DNA of 64,000 nucleotides from the NCBI RefSeq assembly GCF_017355835.1, contig NZ_JAFEWF010000014.1, positions 1 to 64,000 on the forward strand. The letters are read 5' to 3'. Source of the stretch: Desertivirga brevis (GTDB lineage Bacteria > Bacteroidota > Bacteroidia > Sphingobacteriales > Sphingobacteriaceae). The first letter of the stretch is position 1. Each line of letters starts with the position of its first letter. The position numbers and the translations under genes were made by a program. The notes beneath the pieces are model-generated. The model was not told where the DNA came from and did not search any database. It worked only from the letters and a program-made list of their open reading frames with translations. This document shows positions 35,865-47,190 of this stretch, in pieces.

Positions 35865-38744
35865 CTAGGGGCGTATATAGGTACTTTCTGTAGGGCCCAG
35901 ATAGCTTGACCTCAAGCCTCCCCGGTTGATTACGAACTTTTGGAAAACTATTCCCGGATCTACCATCCATATCTTTAGTGTATGCTTACCAGGACTAATT
36001 CCTTTGTGACTGGATCTTTTTATTTTAATATGATCTGCAACCGACTGTGCCCACCACTCGGCGTATTCATAATCAGGCTTGATTTCGCCTTCATTCATAT
36101 TTACAATCTTAGGAGCCTCCTCGTCTATAGATATTGCGAATCTCAGACCATCCTGTTTCTTGAAATCCTGGGTTGGTGAAAGAAAAGCCTCTATTGTTAG
36201 ATCTCCCTTGTCAAAAATACTGAATTCATATTCCACCCTTGGAGAATTACCTCCAGGTGTTTGCCGGGCAGCAGTGACGGGTTCAATAATCATGGATGAA
36301 TTTGTGCGGCCCAGGTTTGGCACAACAGTCCACCGAATATCTTTGGAATCAACCTTTTTTGTATAATTAGAAGCCTCAATTGCCACAACGCCATTGTTCT
36401 CCACAAAACCAGAGACTATAGGCAGACTATTCCTAATAGGAACGCGAACTATATAGGTCATGCCTGCTCCCTTTATTAAAATACTACCGATAGCTTTTCC
36501 CTTTGGCGCCTTATCCCAGTTGATACTAACATAGACCTTCTCATCATATTGAATATCCCCTTTAGTTTTAGATAGGGTTATCCAATCGTTCTTAGGTTCA
36601 ACCTCATAGTTCAACTTTTTCTGCCCCATATTGAATATCTCAAGATAATAGCTTTGTTTATTGACCGGATCAAAATCTATAAAAGAGTTACTGAAAAGAG
36701 GATTTGCCTCTACACTGAAACCACCCCAGGCTGGAGCAGGTCCATATTCTACCATGAAACCAAGCTTAGCGATAGTATCTGGCTTAATATACGACACCGG
36801 TGGCGTCACATTAGTTCTAGGATGGTTCCAACTGGTGTAGCCCATATGGGTTTGTGACATCATATGATTCCATTTCCCGCCTTCCAGGTCCTTATGAAAC
36901 TGACCGGTAAGTTCGGCATCCTTACTAAACAATTCTTTTACCTTTTCAGCGTAGATATTGGCCGATGCTCTTCCTTGAGACGCATAAAGTTTGTTCTTAG
37001 CAGCACATATGTACATCTCATTCAAATTAGAACTCAATTCAATTGGCGATAGCACCAATTGATAGAAAGCAGATCTGTAACTGTTTGGCAATTGCTGATA
37101 AATATTTCGGGCAGTTTCTACTAATCTTTTATAGTCTTCTACTACTCTGTCTGCTTCACGGTAATTTTCGAGACTGTAGGTAGCGGGTGTTAACATTTCT
37201 GGTATACGCCGTGAATTGAATTTGGTATAAAGAGCCAGCAATCCTGCTATTTCCTTCGCATGATTATCTCCGAACTGCTGCTTTGACCAGTCCTGGTAAT
37301 AAGTTGATAAACCCGCAGCCTCTATGCTTTTAGGATTCCAGGCATAATCGAGGAAGAAACTGGTAGGAAGTTCCATTGGCTTAATATCTCCAACATTTGC
37401 TATCCAAATAGTATTTACACCATGTTCATACGTGAGCTTCATCTGTTCCCACACCCGCTCGATCTGAGTGACGTTAAGCCAGCGATATGACACTGGTGCT
37501 CCTACATAGTCAAAATGATAATACATCCCATAGCCACCTGCATGGTTAAGATCTTTCTTTTTGGGAAGATACCTGATATTTCCCCAGTTGTCATCACTGA
37601 ATAATATGGTTATATCATTGTCTACCTGCATTCCCTTATCATAATAATCCTGTACCTCTTTATATATTGCCCAAAGCTGCGGCGTTTTTTCTGCCGGCTT
37701 CCCTGTTACATCGGCAATTATTTCGCGCTGGTCTTTAATTACAGTTTGCAGGAGATCAACCGCAGTTTCTTCAGACATTCCTTCGTCGCCATCGCCGCGC
37801 ATTCCTACAGTTACCACACTTTCATAATTCCCCATTCGTTTGATTCCGCCTCGCCAAAACTGTTGTAATTTATCTTTATTCGTTTTGTAGTTCCAGGAGC
37901 CCCCCTTAAATAACGACCATTCATTATGCGCCCGCATCATTGGTTCGTGATGGCTTGTTGACATTACAATACCAAACTCATCAGCAGTTTTGGGATTTAG
38001 TGGGTCATCAACATTGAACATTGTTGGAAGCCACATTGAGGGCCAAAGAAAATTAGCCTTGTTCCTCAAAAGCAGTTCAAAGATCTTCTCGTAGCATTTG
38101 TGATTTATACCTCCAAACTTTTCATTGGCCCAGTTCCGGAAGGCCGGCGACTCGTCATTAATAAATATACCGCGGTACTTTACAGCCGGACCATCAGACA
38201 GGTAGCGTCCTTTTTTCAGAAAAACAGACCCGTTCTTTTTAACCGGAGCATCCGCCCACCAGTACCAGGGAGAAACTCCCATTTTTTCTGATAAGGTGAA
38301 TACGCCAAAAGCAGCTCCCCGCCGGTCGCTTCCCACAATAACTAGAGCTTGTGTAACACCGGGAAACGGATTATCAATCGTCTGAATAATAAAACGCTCC
38401 CACTGGTTAACAATAGGAGAAATATCTAATTTCTTCTTCGCTACCAACTCATTGATGAGAGGGTTTTTACCCACTGTTCCAATGATTATTGTATTTCTAT
38501 TCCCGGTTTTTCCCGAAGAAGAAATCTCTGGTTTTTTACCGGTAACTTTCTCTATATCGCTTGCAAGGAACTCTGAAGCTTTCTCAACTAAAATATTCTC
38601 AGAGTTGGAATAAACGATGGAAGCGGAAGAAGCTTTAGAAACTATTGGAAAGTAAGCCGATCCCTTTTGTGGATTATTAACCACAGTTATTTGAGAAAAA
38701 GACAGAAAGGGCAACAATAGAAATACTATTACAAATTTATTCAT
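35865..38744 (-). CDS. GH115 alpha-glucuronidase
   Basis: The start at 38744 is chosen because it gives a clean signal peptide (MNKFVIVFLLLPFLSFSQ). The 959-residue enzyme removes 4-O-methyl-glucuronic acid from xylan. Family features in order are: an N-terminal domain with IIIGTVGKNPLINEL; the (beta/alpha)8 barrel with YRGIFINDESPAFRNWANEK, FGGINHKCYEKIFELLLRNK, NFLWPSMWLP, VMSTSHHEPMMRAHNEW and TVGMRGDGDEGMSEET; LFSDDNWGNIRYLP; a helical region; and a C-terminal beta domain. It is periplasmic or surface exposed. It lies between the first SusCD pair and the regulator gene in the xylan locus. Confidence 0.94.
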   Translation of the reverse strand: MNKFVIVFLLLPFLSFSQITVVNNPQKGSAYFPIVSKASSASIVYSNSENILVEKASEFLASDIEKVTGKKPEISSSGKTGNRNTIIIGTVGKNPLINELVAKKKLDISPIVNQWERFIIQTIDNPFPGVTQALVIVGSDRRGAAFGVFTLSEKMGVSPWYWWADAPVKKNGSVFLKKGRYLSDGPAVKYRGIFINDESPAFRNWANEKFGGINHKCYEKIFELLLRNKANFLWPSMWLPTMFNVDDPLNPKTADEFGIVMSTSHHEPMMRAHNEWSLFKGGSWNYKTNKDKLQQFWRGGIKRMGNYESVVTVGMRGDGDEGMSEETAVDLLQTVIKDQREIIADVTGKPAEKTPQLWAIYKEVQDYYDKGMQVDNDITILFSDDNWGNIRYLPKKKDLNHAGGYGMYYHFDYVGAPVSYRWLNVTQIERVWEQMKLTYEHGVNTIWIANVGDIKPMELPTSFFLDYAWNPKSIEAAGLSTYYQDWSKQQFGDNHAKEIAGLLALYTKFNSRRIPEMLTPATYSLENYREADRVVEDYKRLVETARNIYQQLPNSYRSAFYQLVLSPIELSSNLNEMYICAAKNKLYASQGRASANIYAEKVKELFSKDAELTGQFHKDLEGGKWNHMMSQTHMGYTSWNHPRTNVTPPVSYIKPDTIAKLGFMVEYGPAPAWGGFSVEANPLFSNSFIDFDPVNKQSYYLEIFNMGQKKLNYEVEPKNDWITLSKTKGDIQYDEKVYVSINWDKAPKGKAIGSILIKGAGMTYIVRVPIRNSLPIVSGFVENNGVVAIEASNYTKKVDSKDIRWTVVPNLGRTNSSMIIEPVTAARQTPGGNSPRVEYEFSIFDKGDLTIEAFLSPTQDFKKQDGLRFAISIDEEAPKIVNMNEGEIKPDYEYAEWWAQSVADHIKIKRSSHKGISPGKHTLKIWMVDPGIVFQKFVINRGGLRSSYLGPTESTYIRP

Positions 38745-39308
38745 ATAATTAATTAAGTACTTTTTAGGAACGTAGTCTGCATATCCCTCTCCTTCGCCTT
38801 GGCGAACCTTCTGAGTGCTTTGCAGGCCCTGGTGTTTTATAGGTTTAGTTAGCTTCATTACCTGCTCCCATGTACTAATTATGCAAAATGCTGGTATTGC
38901 TGGAAGTCATCAGGGTGTTAGTGTATGAATAATCAAAAGTCACTTAAGTTCTTTTATTCCCCTCTCACATTTGTTTTAAATCGTATCCCAAAAGTTTAAT
39001 TTCTATCAATAGGCTTTCTTCTCAGCCTGGGGATTCTGAACCCGTTCCTGGTAGAGCTATGCTCCATCACCCTCTATCTGGATTCGGGGTTTGAAGATCA
39101 AATTCGAACACCTGTTCCATACAATCGAACAACTGTTCCATTTTTTACTGCACTTGCAGCGTATATTTGTCTGTATAACCAATTCGCACAGCACTTTCAT
39201 ACATCTCATTCTCGCGTTTTAATTGCAGGGAGACGCGCCGTTCGAATATATTTAGATAAAATATTCGGAGTAAATGAAGCTGCGTGATAAAACTGACCTG
39301 TAGGAAGT
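38745..39308. other. Divergent promoter region of GH115 and the regulator
   Basis: This 564-bp stretch contains no gene. An upstream in-frame extension of GH115 to 38858 lacks signal features and is not used. The region carries paired GAACA motifs at 39104-39141 and a related GAACCCGTTC at 39038-39047. Confidence 0.45.
39104..39141. promoter_or_regulatory. Two TCGAACANCTGTTCCAT copies, 21 bp apart
   Basis: TCGAACACCTGTTCCAT (39104-39120) and TCGAACAACTGTTCCAT (39125-39141) differ at one base and each contains the palindrome GAACA-N2-TGTTC. The 21-bp step is two helical turns, fitting an AraC-type or dimeric regulator. They lie 168 bp before the hybrid regulator gene and 360 bp before the GH115 gene start. 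Confidence 0.6.
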
Positions 39309-42300
39309 ATGAAGTATTATAAATTTGTTATCCCGTTTTTATTAATTTTCAGCTTATTACATCTTGGATTCGCTCAGGATCAAAACATTGATTTCACTAC
39401 AATAACCACCAGGCAGGGTTTGTCGTCCAAGACTGTCAATAAAATCCTGAAAGATCACTACGGCTTGATGTGGTTTGCAACTGATGATGGATTAAATAAA
39501 TTTGACGGCACCAGTTTTTCCATCTACAGGCATCGCCTTAATGATAGCTCGAGTATCCCCTCCAACCGGATAACTGCACTTTATGAAGACAGATCAGGCA
39601 CCCTATGGATCGGGACAGAAGAAGGTTCATTAAGCTCATACGACCGGAGCAGGGATAATTTCCAAAATTTCAGATTCAGCCGGCCCTTCAATAGCCCGGT
39701 TAATGCGATTACAGGAGATGCTTCAGGGAAGATTTGGATCGGGCACTATGGGGGCTTAAGTATTGTGAATCCTGCGAGAAAAAATAGCTACACTATTTCT
39801 GTAAATTCTCCAGTCTGGGGGAATTCCCCCTTACCTATCAAAAACATCCTTTCACTGTTTGAAGACCGTAAGCAACGCATTTGGGTAGGAACCGATAATG
39901 GCATGTACCGGCATGACAAGCAATCAAAAAAATTCGTCAAGGTAAGTTTGGAAAAACTGGAAGGTGCCGCTGGTCCGGATATAAAGGCAATTACAGAAGA
40001 CAGCCGTGGAAATTTATGGATTGGCACCACTGATGGCATCGGTATGTTACAGCAAGATGGGAAGAACTTCATAAATTACACAGAGAATAACTCGGGAAGT
40101 AACGGCCTGAGCAATAACAATGTATATGCTTTGGCCAGCGACAACGAGGGTAAAATTTGGATTGGCACAGAAGATGGCCTGAATATCCTTGATACACGAT
40201 CGGGCGCAATTGTAAAGCATTTTACTGATAAACGGAACAGGTACAGCTTAACAAGCAATTCTATCCGTTGTGTGTACATAGACAACAAATTGAAAATTTA
40301 CTGGTTGGGATCATTTCAGGGTGGGATAAATAAATACGATAAAAATCTCTCCCTATTTCACTCAATACAAAGTAATCCTTTCGATCCGGAGGGCTTGGTG
40401 GCACCAAGAGTTACTGCTTTTGCTGCGTTAAATAACAATCAAATTTATACGGCAACAGATGGCGGTGGGCTTCAGCTTTTTAACCGTAGAACAGGTTTAT
40501 TCTCTCAAATCCCTATTCCTTTACCCATAAAGCAGTCATCTCGCCTATCAATTCTGGCCTTGGAAATGACAAAAGATAAGAACCTATGGATAGGTTCTTA
40601 TTCGAATGGACTATTTTTATATAATCCGGTATCTGGCAACTTTTCGCATTTCTTTAAGGGTCCTGGTGCTTCTGATCTAAATCACAATAACATTTTTTGT
40701 ATTACCGAAGACCGTAGTGGCAATGTGTGGATTGGAACAAATGGCGGGGGAATAAATGTATATAATCCCCTTACAAAAACATTTACGAAATACAGTTCCG
40801 AACTGCCGCCCACATCCCCCTTCCATCTTCCGGGAAATAATTTCATCCGGGATATCACCGAAGACAAATCAGGTAGGATATGGATTGGGACACACGGAGC
40901 CGGGCTTGCAGTTTATAGTCCCGCAACCAAAACGTTCTCAAAATATTCTAAAGAAAGCAACTTATCTAACAATATTATTGTCTCAATATTCAATGACAGC
41001 AGAAACAATATCTGGGTTGGAACTGCAGGGGGTGGATTGAATTTGCTCGACAAGAAAACAAACAGATTTGTTGCATTTACTGAAAAAGATGGACTTGCCA
41101 ATGATGTAGTTTACAAAATATTGGAGGAAAATGAAAACAAGCTGTGGATAAGCACTAATGCAGGAATTTGCAGCTTTGATCTAAGAACAAAAACCTTCGT
41201 TAAGTATAACCGCTACAACGGAGTACAAAATGATAATTTTTTGCGGGGGTCAGGCATCCGTTTGCCTGACGGAGAGCTTTACTTTGGAGGAGTAGAAGGG
41301 ATTGATTACTTCAATCCGTCGCACTTAAGAAAAAATAAAAACATCCCGCCTGTACTATTTACGGATTTAAAGATTGATAATGAATCAGTAAGCCCAGCAG
41401 ATAGTTCCATTTTAAAAGCGCACATTTCAGTTGCAAGGGAAATAAACCTGGATTACAAACAGAACTTTTCATTAAGTTTTGTAGGCATAAATTATACGGC
41501 TGCCCAACAAAATAAATATTCGTACATTCTTGAAGGGTTTGATGATAATTGGAGCCGCCCGGGGTTGGGACGCAGTGCCTCTTACACAAATCTGGACCCC
41601 GGAAAATATACTTTTCGCGTTAAGGCAAGTAATAATGATGGGCTATGGAACAATGAAGGAGCATTTATAAAAATAAATGTAAAACCGCCCTTCTGGCGAA
41701 CCATTTATGCGTATCTCTTTTACCTGCTGGCGACAGGGAGCCTATTATTCTACCTCAGACATAGGACGTTGAAAAAGTTAGAAGCGAAGTTTGCGCTCGA
41801 GCAGGAAAGGTCTAAAGTGGCGCAGATGCTGGAACAGGAACGAAAGGAAGCTGAACGTGTTAGAGAACTTGATAATCTCAAAATAAAATTCTTCACCAAC
41901 TTAAGTCATGAGTTTCGAACCCCAATATCCTTAATTATGGGACCTGTAGATAAGCTTTTATCCGCTGAAGATAACGATAAGAAGCGAGATCAGCTTTCTA
42001 TGGTAAAACGAAACGCAAGAAGATTATTAAATCTTGTTAATCAACTGCTCGACTTCCGGAAAATGGAGGAACAGGAATTAAAACTCAATCTTACAGAAGG
42101 CGATATAATCTCTTTTATACAGGAAGTAGCGGGTTCCTTCAAAGATCTTTCTGAAAGGAAGCATATCAACTTTTCAATTACCAGCACTATTCAAAGTCTG
42201 AATACACTTTTTGATCACGACAAGGTTGAAAGGATCTTGTTTAACCTTCTTTCCAATGCATTTAAGTTTACGATGGGAGATGGAGCAATACGTGTGGTAA

Positions 42301-43478
42301 TAGAAGAAACCGGCACCGGCTTAGCCCCTACGACAACCTGTTTATGTATCAAGGTTTCAGATACAGGCATTGGCATTGACCAGGATAAGAAAGAAAAAAT
42401 ATTCGACCGGTTCTTCCAGAGCAGCACAAGTGCGGCCATCTTAAATCAGGGTACTGGTATAGGTCTTTCCATAACTAAGGAATTTGTAAAAATGCACGGA
42501 GGATCTATAGAGGTAGAAAGTGAGTTTGGCAAAGGAACTACATTTATTATAAACTTACCACTTGTCCCCCTTGAAACTTCAGTGCCGGGCGATACCGGTC
42601 TTCAAAGCTTGCCAGATACTTTACTTTATAATACAGCTGAGGAATTTTCCCGGCCATGCGATCAAACTTCTCCAGCAGAGGACTTCACTCGTAAGAAAGA
42701 TCTGCCGTTAGTTCTATTGATTGAAGATAATGAAGATTTCAGATTTTATTTAAAAGATAATTTAAAGGCTTACTATAGAATTATCGAGGCATCAAATGGC
42801 AAAGAAGGCTGGCAGAAAGCCCTTTCCCATCATCCACAATTAATAGTAAGCGATATTAATATGCCCGAAATGGACGGCCTTGAGCTAAGCGAGAAAATCA
42901 AACTTGACAAAAGGACAAGTAATATTCCGGTGATATTATTAACGGCCCTGGCTGCAGAGGCAGAACAGATAAAGGGATTGGGTACTGGTGCCAATGATTA
43001 CATTACCAAACCCTTCAACTTTGAGATCCTTAACGTCAAGATAAGAAACTTACTTACCTTAAATCGCACTTCCAGGGATACATATACGAAACAATTTAAA
43101 ATAACCCTGGATCAGGAAGTTGAATCTGCAGATGCAAAATTATTAGGTAAGGCATTATTGTATATAGAACAGAATATTAATGACCCTAAATTATCTGTCG
43201 AGGACCTCAGCAAGCACTTGAATATGAGCCGAAGTACTCTATACAGTAAAATAAGGGAATTAACAGGACAATCGCCAATAGAGTATATTCGAAATGTGAA
43301 GCTTGAAAAAGCTGTGCTGCTACTGGAGAAAAGTGCTTTGACAATTGCAGAGGTTGGGTATGCTGCAGGCTTTGCCACACCTAATTATTTCACAAGAGCT
43401 TTCAAGACTAAATACCATATGCTGCCATCTGAATACATGCAACTTAAACGAAAATCGGCAGGAACAACTAAGAGTTGA
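39309..43478 (+). CDS. Hybrid two-component system regulator
   Basis: The 1389-residue one-protein phosphorelay has these parts in order: a signal peptide (residues 1-22); 14 or so Reg_prop propeller repeats (LWIGTEEG-type, residues 30-700); a Y_Y_Y domain (to about 795); one membrane helix (800-820); HisKA with His867 in NLSHEFRTPI; HATPase; a receiver domain with Asp1182 in IVSDINMPEMDG and the TKPFNF Lys; and an AraC helix-turn-helix (MSRSTLYSKIRELTGQSPIE, then IAEVGYAAGFATPNYFTRAF). Such proteins sense an oligosaccharide in the periplasm and switch on the local polysaccharide locus. It sits in the middle of the xylan genes. Confidence 0.96.
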   Translation: MKYYKFVIPFLLIFSLLHLGFAQDQNIDFTTITTRQGLSSKTVNKILKDHYGLMWFATDDGLNKFDGTSFSIYRHRLNDSSSIPSNRITALYEDRSGTLWIGTEEGSLSSYDRSRDNFQNFRFSRPFNSPVNAITGDASGKIWIGHYGGLSIVNPARKNSYTISVNSPVWGNSPLPIKNILSLFEDRKQRIWVGTDNGMYRHDKQSKKFVKVSLEKLEGAAGPDIKAITEDSRGNLWIGTTDGIGMLQQDGKNFINYTENNSGSNGLSNNNVYALASDNEGKIWIGTEDGLNILDTRSGAIVKHFTDKRNRYSLTSNSIRCVYIDNKLKIYWLGSFQGGINKYDKNLSLFHSIQSNPFDPEGLVAPRVTAFAALNNNQIYTATDGGGLQLFNRRTGLFSQIPIPLPIKQSSRLSILALEMTKDKNLWIGSYSNGLFLYNPVSGNFSHFFKGPGASDLNHNNIFCITEDRSGNVWIGTNGGGINVYNPLTKTFTKYSSELPPTSPFHLPGNNFIRDITEDKSGRIWIGTHGAGLAVYSPATKTFSKYSKESNLSNNIIVSIFNDSRNNIWVGTAGGGLNLLDKKTNRFVAFTEKDGLANDVVYKILEENENKLWISTNAGICSFDLRTKTFVKYNRYNGVQNDNFLRGSGIRLPDGELYFGGVEGIDYFNPSHLRKNKNIPPVLFTDLKIDNESVSPADSSILKAHISVAREINLDYKQNFSLSFVGINYTAAQQNKYSYILEGFDDNWSRPGLGRSASYTNLDPGKYTFRVKASNNDGLWNNEGAFIKINVKPPFWRTIYAYLFYLLATGSLLFYLRHRTLKKLEAKFALEQERSKVAQMLEQERKEAERVRELDNLKIKFFTNLSHEFRTPISLIMGPVDKLLSAEDNDKKRDQLSMVKRNARRLLNLVNQLLDFRKMEEQELKLNLTEGDIISFIQEVAGSFKDLSERKHINFSITSTIQSLNTLFDHDKVERILFNLLSNAFKFTMGDGAIRVVIEETGTGLAPTTTCLCIKVSDTGIGIDQDKKEKIFDRFFQSSTSAAILNQGTGIGLSITKEFVKMHGGSIEVESEFGKGTTFIINLPLVPLETSVPGDTGLQSLPDTLLYNTAEEFSRPCDQTSPAEDFTRKKDLPLVLLIEDNEDFRFYLKDNLKAYYRIIEASNGKEGWQKALSHHPQLIVSDINMPEMDGLELSEKIKLDKRTSNIPVILLTALAAEAEQIKGLGTGANDYITKPFNFEILNVKIRNLLTLNRTSRDTYTKQFKITLDQEVESADAKLLGKALLYIEQNINDPKLSVEDLSKHLNMSRSTLYSKIRELTGQSPIEYIRNVKLEKAVLLLEKSALTIAEVGYAAGFATPNYFTRAFKTKYHMLPSEYMQLKRKSAGTTKS

Positions 43479-43543
43479 GTGATTTTTGGTAAGCAGTGGG
43501 TAAGTTGAAAATTTACTTGCTGGTTTAAGTGGAAGTTAGTAAA

Positions 43544-43568
43544 AGCCGGTCCTAGGGAAGGACCGGCT
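43544..43568. terminator. Bidirectional terminator between regulator and GH10
   Basis: AGCCGGTCCT (43544-43553) and AGGACCGGCT (43559-43568) form a perfect 10-bp stem with a 5-base loop. It lies between the convergent regulator and GH10 genes. Confidence 0.8.
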
Positions 43569-43635
43569 ATTTCTGTGAACCAATTATTGAAAATTGCAAT
43601 TGAGTTTACGTAGAATGTTGCATCTGACGTTCAGG

Positions 43636-45315
43636 TCAATTTTCTCCGTTTCCTAATAAGGCTTGCTTGAATCCTGCGTAAGCTGGTTTTTTCGCAAAGT
43701 CTTTATTCCATAAAAGGGGATAATCCAGTCTATTTGCTGCAACATTGGTTGATGTGTTTAGCCAGCTGCTGGTATCATCAATTCCCCAAACAGTGATACC
43801 GCCTCTTTGAGCTTCAGGAACATATTTTTTATATGTTGCTACTACGAACTTGTACATTGCCGCTTGTAAACGCAGGTCGTATTCTGAAGGAACATAGTTG
43901 GTAGATGGATTAGCTCCTCCTGGATTTATTCTGATATCCAGTTCTGATATCCTTACTTTTAAGCCCGTTGCCGCAAGTTTCTGCATCATGTTAATGATAT
44001 TTGCATAGGGAGTGCTCAATAGCATGTGCATCTGAGTACCTACTCCGGTTATACCTGTGTTTGCTGCTTTTAATTCCTTGGCTAAAGTTACAAATGCGTC
44101 AAGCTTGGAAGGACTGCTTTCCAGGTTATAATCGTTCATATACAGATCGGCAGTGGGATCTGCAGCTTTGGCGTACTGAAATGCTTTTGCAGCAAAATCC
44201 CTACCCAAATAATGTTGCCATACGAAAATATCATTACGTGTACCTGCAGGGGTATTGGTATTATTTCGCAAGGTTGCGTCGTCTGCAAAAGGTTCGTTAA
44301 TTACATCCCATGCTTTGATCTTACCTGCATAACGGCTAAGCACCGTTTGAATATGATTTTTCATTGCATTGTCAACTATAGTTGCAATCTGGGTATTGGA
44401 AGGAGGAGGAACAGCACTCGCATCGATGACACTAACGTCATCCAGGTAAAGGGTATTGGCGGTGCCTCCTAAGTCGAAAGCCAGTTGAATTGCAGTTACA
44501 CCTGCAGGTACAACATAATCATAAGATACCTTAGCATAGCTGGTAGTAACTGGCCTTCCTCCCTGATAATTGATAGAACCGGCTGTGGTACCCGAAAATG
44601 GTCTTACTTCAAATTGTATCGTTTGAGCGTTGGCTCCCTTGATAAAATAGGAAATAGTGTATGTTTTACCTGCGGTAACCGGGATCTGAGCTTTAGTGAC
44701 CAATTGCGAGTTCCAGTTTTGGCCACCAGCAGGAACGTTTACCTGCAGGGCTTTTGAACCTGAATTAGTATTGGTAGAAGCACTCACAAACTGCCCCGAA
44801 CCGTTAAGCACCTGCCAGCCGTCTGCGGGTTCGGCAGCGGTACCTACTGTTGTGGTTTCGAAACCAGGATTAACTACAAGGTTTGTTACCCCTCCGCTAT
44901 TTCCGGAGCTACCGATCAAAGAGTTATAATAGGTTGCTCTTTGTTGTGAATGCCAAACCAGGGTATGTCCGAAAACTTCAATACCATTATTTTTTGCAAG
45001 ATTATAAAAATTATCAGCAGTGGCGAAGTCATAAGATCCATCTGCTTTTACAATTGCATTGTTCTTGAGTTCGTTACCAAACGTGATTGCAGCTGCTTCA
45101 TTTTTTACGATAGACCAATATTTAGGATTGGTAATAGCTGGCTGGTACTCTATAGCTAGTCCGATAGGAAAAGCTGCTGCGCTTTTTAAACCGCCGGTTG
45201 TATCGGTAAAATTACCAGTATTTTCAAACGCACCATTCTGGCTGTCTTTCTCGCAGGAACTGAAAATTCCCGCTGCTGCAATGATGGCGCTATATAGCAA
45301 TGTATTAAGTTTCAT
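43636..45315 (-). CDS. GH10 endo-xylanase with inserted binding module
   Basis: The 559-residue surface lipoprotein (IFSSCEKD, Cys21) cuts xylan. The GH10 barrel starts at about residue 50 and is interrupted after YYNSLIGSSG (residue 138) by a beta-sandwich of about 155 residues (VTNLVVNPGFETTTV to TLYLDDVSVIDAS), which looks like a CBM4/9/22-type xylan-binding module. The barrel then resumes. The acid/base is Glu341 in WDVINEPF and the nucleophile Glu458 in RISELDIR. Such insertion between the third and fourth barrel units is typical of Bacteroidota GH10 enzymes. It is the last gene of the SusC-SusD-GH10 unit, 45 bp after SusD. Confidence 0.95.
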   Translation of the reverse strand: MKLNTLLYSAIIAAAGIFSSCEKDSQNGAFENTGNFTDTTGGLKSAAAFPIGLAIEYQPAITNPKYWSIVKNEAAAITFGNELKNNAIVKADGSYDFATADNFYNLAKNNGIEVFGHTLVWHSQQRATYYNSLIGSSGNSGGVTNLVVNPGFETTTVGTAAEPADGWQVLNGSGQFVSASTNTNSGSKALQVNVPAGGQNWNSQLVTKAQIPVTAGKTYTISYFIKGANAQTIQFEVRPFSGTTAGSINYQGGRPVTTSYAKVSYDYVVPAGVTAIQLAFDLGGTANTLYLDDVSVIDASAVPPPSNTQIATIVDNAMKNHIQTVLSRYAGKIKAWDVINEPFADDATLRNNTNTPAGTRNDIFVWQHYLGRDFAAKAFQYAKAADPTADLYMNDYNLESSPSKLDAFVTLAKELKAANTGITGVGTQMHMLLSTPYANIINMMQKLAATGLKVRISELDIRINPGGANPSTNYVPSEYDLRLQAAMYKFVVATYKKYVPEAQRGGITVWGIDDTSSWLNTSTNVAANRLDYPLLWNKDFAKKPAYAGFKQALLGNGEN

Positions 45316-45359
45316 TTTGAATAAGATTTGAGCAGGCTGTTAGGCCTGCTGTTTATAAA

Positions 45360-47171
45360 TTAATATCCATCATTTTGAGGGAACTCATCACGGTTAGTGA
45401 GCAGATCCAGTTGTGAAGCCGCAGGAATTGGTCTCAAAACATGGAAGTCTTTGATATTCGGAGCTGCCATCTCGTTATAGAGCTTAGCTCTTTCCACCAG
45501 AGTTCTTGTACGTACCAGGTCAAACCAACGGGTCATCTCTCCATACATTTCACGAGTACGCTCTTCAAGGATAAAAGTAAGCGTTACGGCTCCTCCCCCG
45601 ATCTGCAAGGCTGCTGCGGCAGCAGCATTCTGAGTTGAAGAGTTAGTTGGTCTGTAAGCCGCTCTGGTTCTGACTGCATTGATCATTGTTGCCGCATCGT
45701 CGGTCCTGCCCAATTTGAAGGCTGCTTCTGCTGCAACAAGATAAGTTTCGCCCAGGCGCATCAAAATAATAGGACGATCTGAAGCGTCGTTAAAGTGCTG
45801 CTTGGTCCTATCCATGTGCTTGATCATCGTTGGGAACCATTCTGTATTGTATTGAGATGGAGCTATGATCACACCTTTAAACTTCTGTCTTTCTTCTACT
45901 GTAACCTCACGACCAGGCATAAAGATCGCTGTGTCAACACCTTTAACCAAGGTTACCTGCACGCCGTTACGGGTAGTTGTAAACGCTGGAGTAGTGGTTT
46001 GAACGTTATTATCCTGGGTTGAAGGCAGGTTCATGATCCAGGCTTTTTGGAAAGTTCCATCGTAACGTGAATCATTAGCCCTGTTATTGAAAGCAGCATA
46101 AGTATAAGGCGTTGGCCTGAAACGACGGAAAGGACGTCCGTTAACCTGGTCCCGCGCCATCATTTGGGTGGTTACATTTGGTGCACCCGGAATATTCTCA
46201 TTCACATTACGGGTAAGGGTATAAAATGATACCCAGTACATGTTTAAGCGATTTTCTTTGTTACCACTGGATGGCGCTGTTGTAGAGTTGTATCCGCTTT
46301 CGGAGTAAACAGGATCTGTATTACGGTCTGCAACAAATAACGACTCTTTTCCATACTCGTTACCTTCCCTGAACACATCAGCAAAATTTTGCTCTAATCC
46401 TACTTTTAAAGCCGAGCTCTGATTGATTAAACTTGTTGCTGTATTATAGGCATTCGTGAAATCAGCAGTACCATCGCCTTCACGGGCAGCAGGATCCCAG
46501 CCCTTTGTAAGGTATACTTTTGCAAGCAGGTGCATTGCTGCGGCTTTGGAGGCCTTACCCTTGGAAGCTCCCGGATCAATTACCCCAAGCTGCTGAGAAG
46601 CTTCTGTAAGGTCTTTTATGATCGCCTCATAAACTTCTTTTTTAGGCGCTCTTTTATCTACCGTACTTGGAGTATTGTTAAACTTCAACTTCAAAGGCAC
46701 ATCGCCATAATTCTGCACGAGCAGGAAGTAGTAGAAGGCTCTCAAAAACTTAGCTTCACCTAATAACTGGTTCTTCACCGCATCCGAAACATTCGCCTCT
46801 GGCCCGAACTCCAATACCCCATTCAAATTATTAATTGGTACATAACTGTTGTCCCAAACTCCCTGGATGGTTCCGTTCTGAGGATTGATATTGGTATAGT
46901 TATGAAAGTCCAAACCGCCATCACCACCTCTTACCACCTCATCGGTTCCGGCAACCTGTGATGCGGTGAAACCTTCACTTCCCCAGAAGAAACGGGTAGT
47001 TGCATAGGACGCATTTAAACCTGCTTGCAGTCCATCAGCAGTTTTGAATGACTCGGGACCTAAATTAGAGCGGTATTCCGAGTCAAGGACTTTTTTACAG
47101 CCACTTGATATAGTAGCTCCAGCTAATGCTAAAGCCAGTAAACCAATATTAATATTTTTATAAAGTTTCAT
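45360..47171 (-). CDS. SusD-like surface glycan-binding lipoprotein (pair 2)
   Basis: The 603-residue lipoprotein, taken from the internal ATG at 47171, has the lipobox ATISSGC and the SusD fold: [60 protein letters not shown], and the end motif FHVLRPIP. It forms a surface complex with the SusC protein encoded upstream and captures xylan fragments. It belongs to the same transcript as SusC 2 and GH10, separated by 19 bp and 44 bp. Confidence 0.94.
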   Translation of the reverse strand: MKLYKNINIGLLALALAGATISSGCKKVLDSEYRSNLGPESFKTADGLQAGLNASYATTRFFWGSEGFTASQVAGTDEVVRGGDGGLDFHNYTNINPQNGTIQGVWDNSYVPINNLNGVLEFGPEANVSDAVKNQLLGEAKFLRAFYYFLLVQNYGDVPLKLKFNNTPSTVDKRAPKKEVYEAIIKDLTEASQQLGVIDPGASKGKASKAAAMHLLAKVYLTKGWDPAAREGDGTADFTNAYNTATSLINQSSALKVGLEQNFADVFREGNEYGKESLFVADRNTDPVYSESGYNSTTAPSSGNKENRLNMYWVSFYTLTRNVNENIPGAPNVTTQMMARDQVNGRPFRRFRPTPYTYAAFNNRANDSRYDGTFQKAWIMNLPSTQDNNVQTTTPAFTTTRNGVQVTLVKGVDTAIFMPGREVTVEERQKFKGVIIAPSQYNTEWFPTMIKHMDRTKQHFNDASDRPIILMRLGETYLVAAEAAFKLGRTDDAATMINAVRTRAAYRPTNSSTQNAAAAAALQIGGGAVTLTFILEERTREMYGEMTRWFDLVRTRTLVERAKLYNEMAAPNIKDFHVLRPIPAASQLDLLTNRDEFPQNDGY

Positions 47172-47190
47172 CTTTACCACGTTTTATCTT

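Noticed and set aside
38745..38858. Upstream extension of the GH115 gene
   Set aside because: The extra 38 codons are charged and lack export features; the internal ATG at 38744 starts a good signal peptide.
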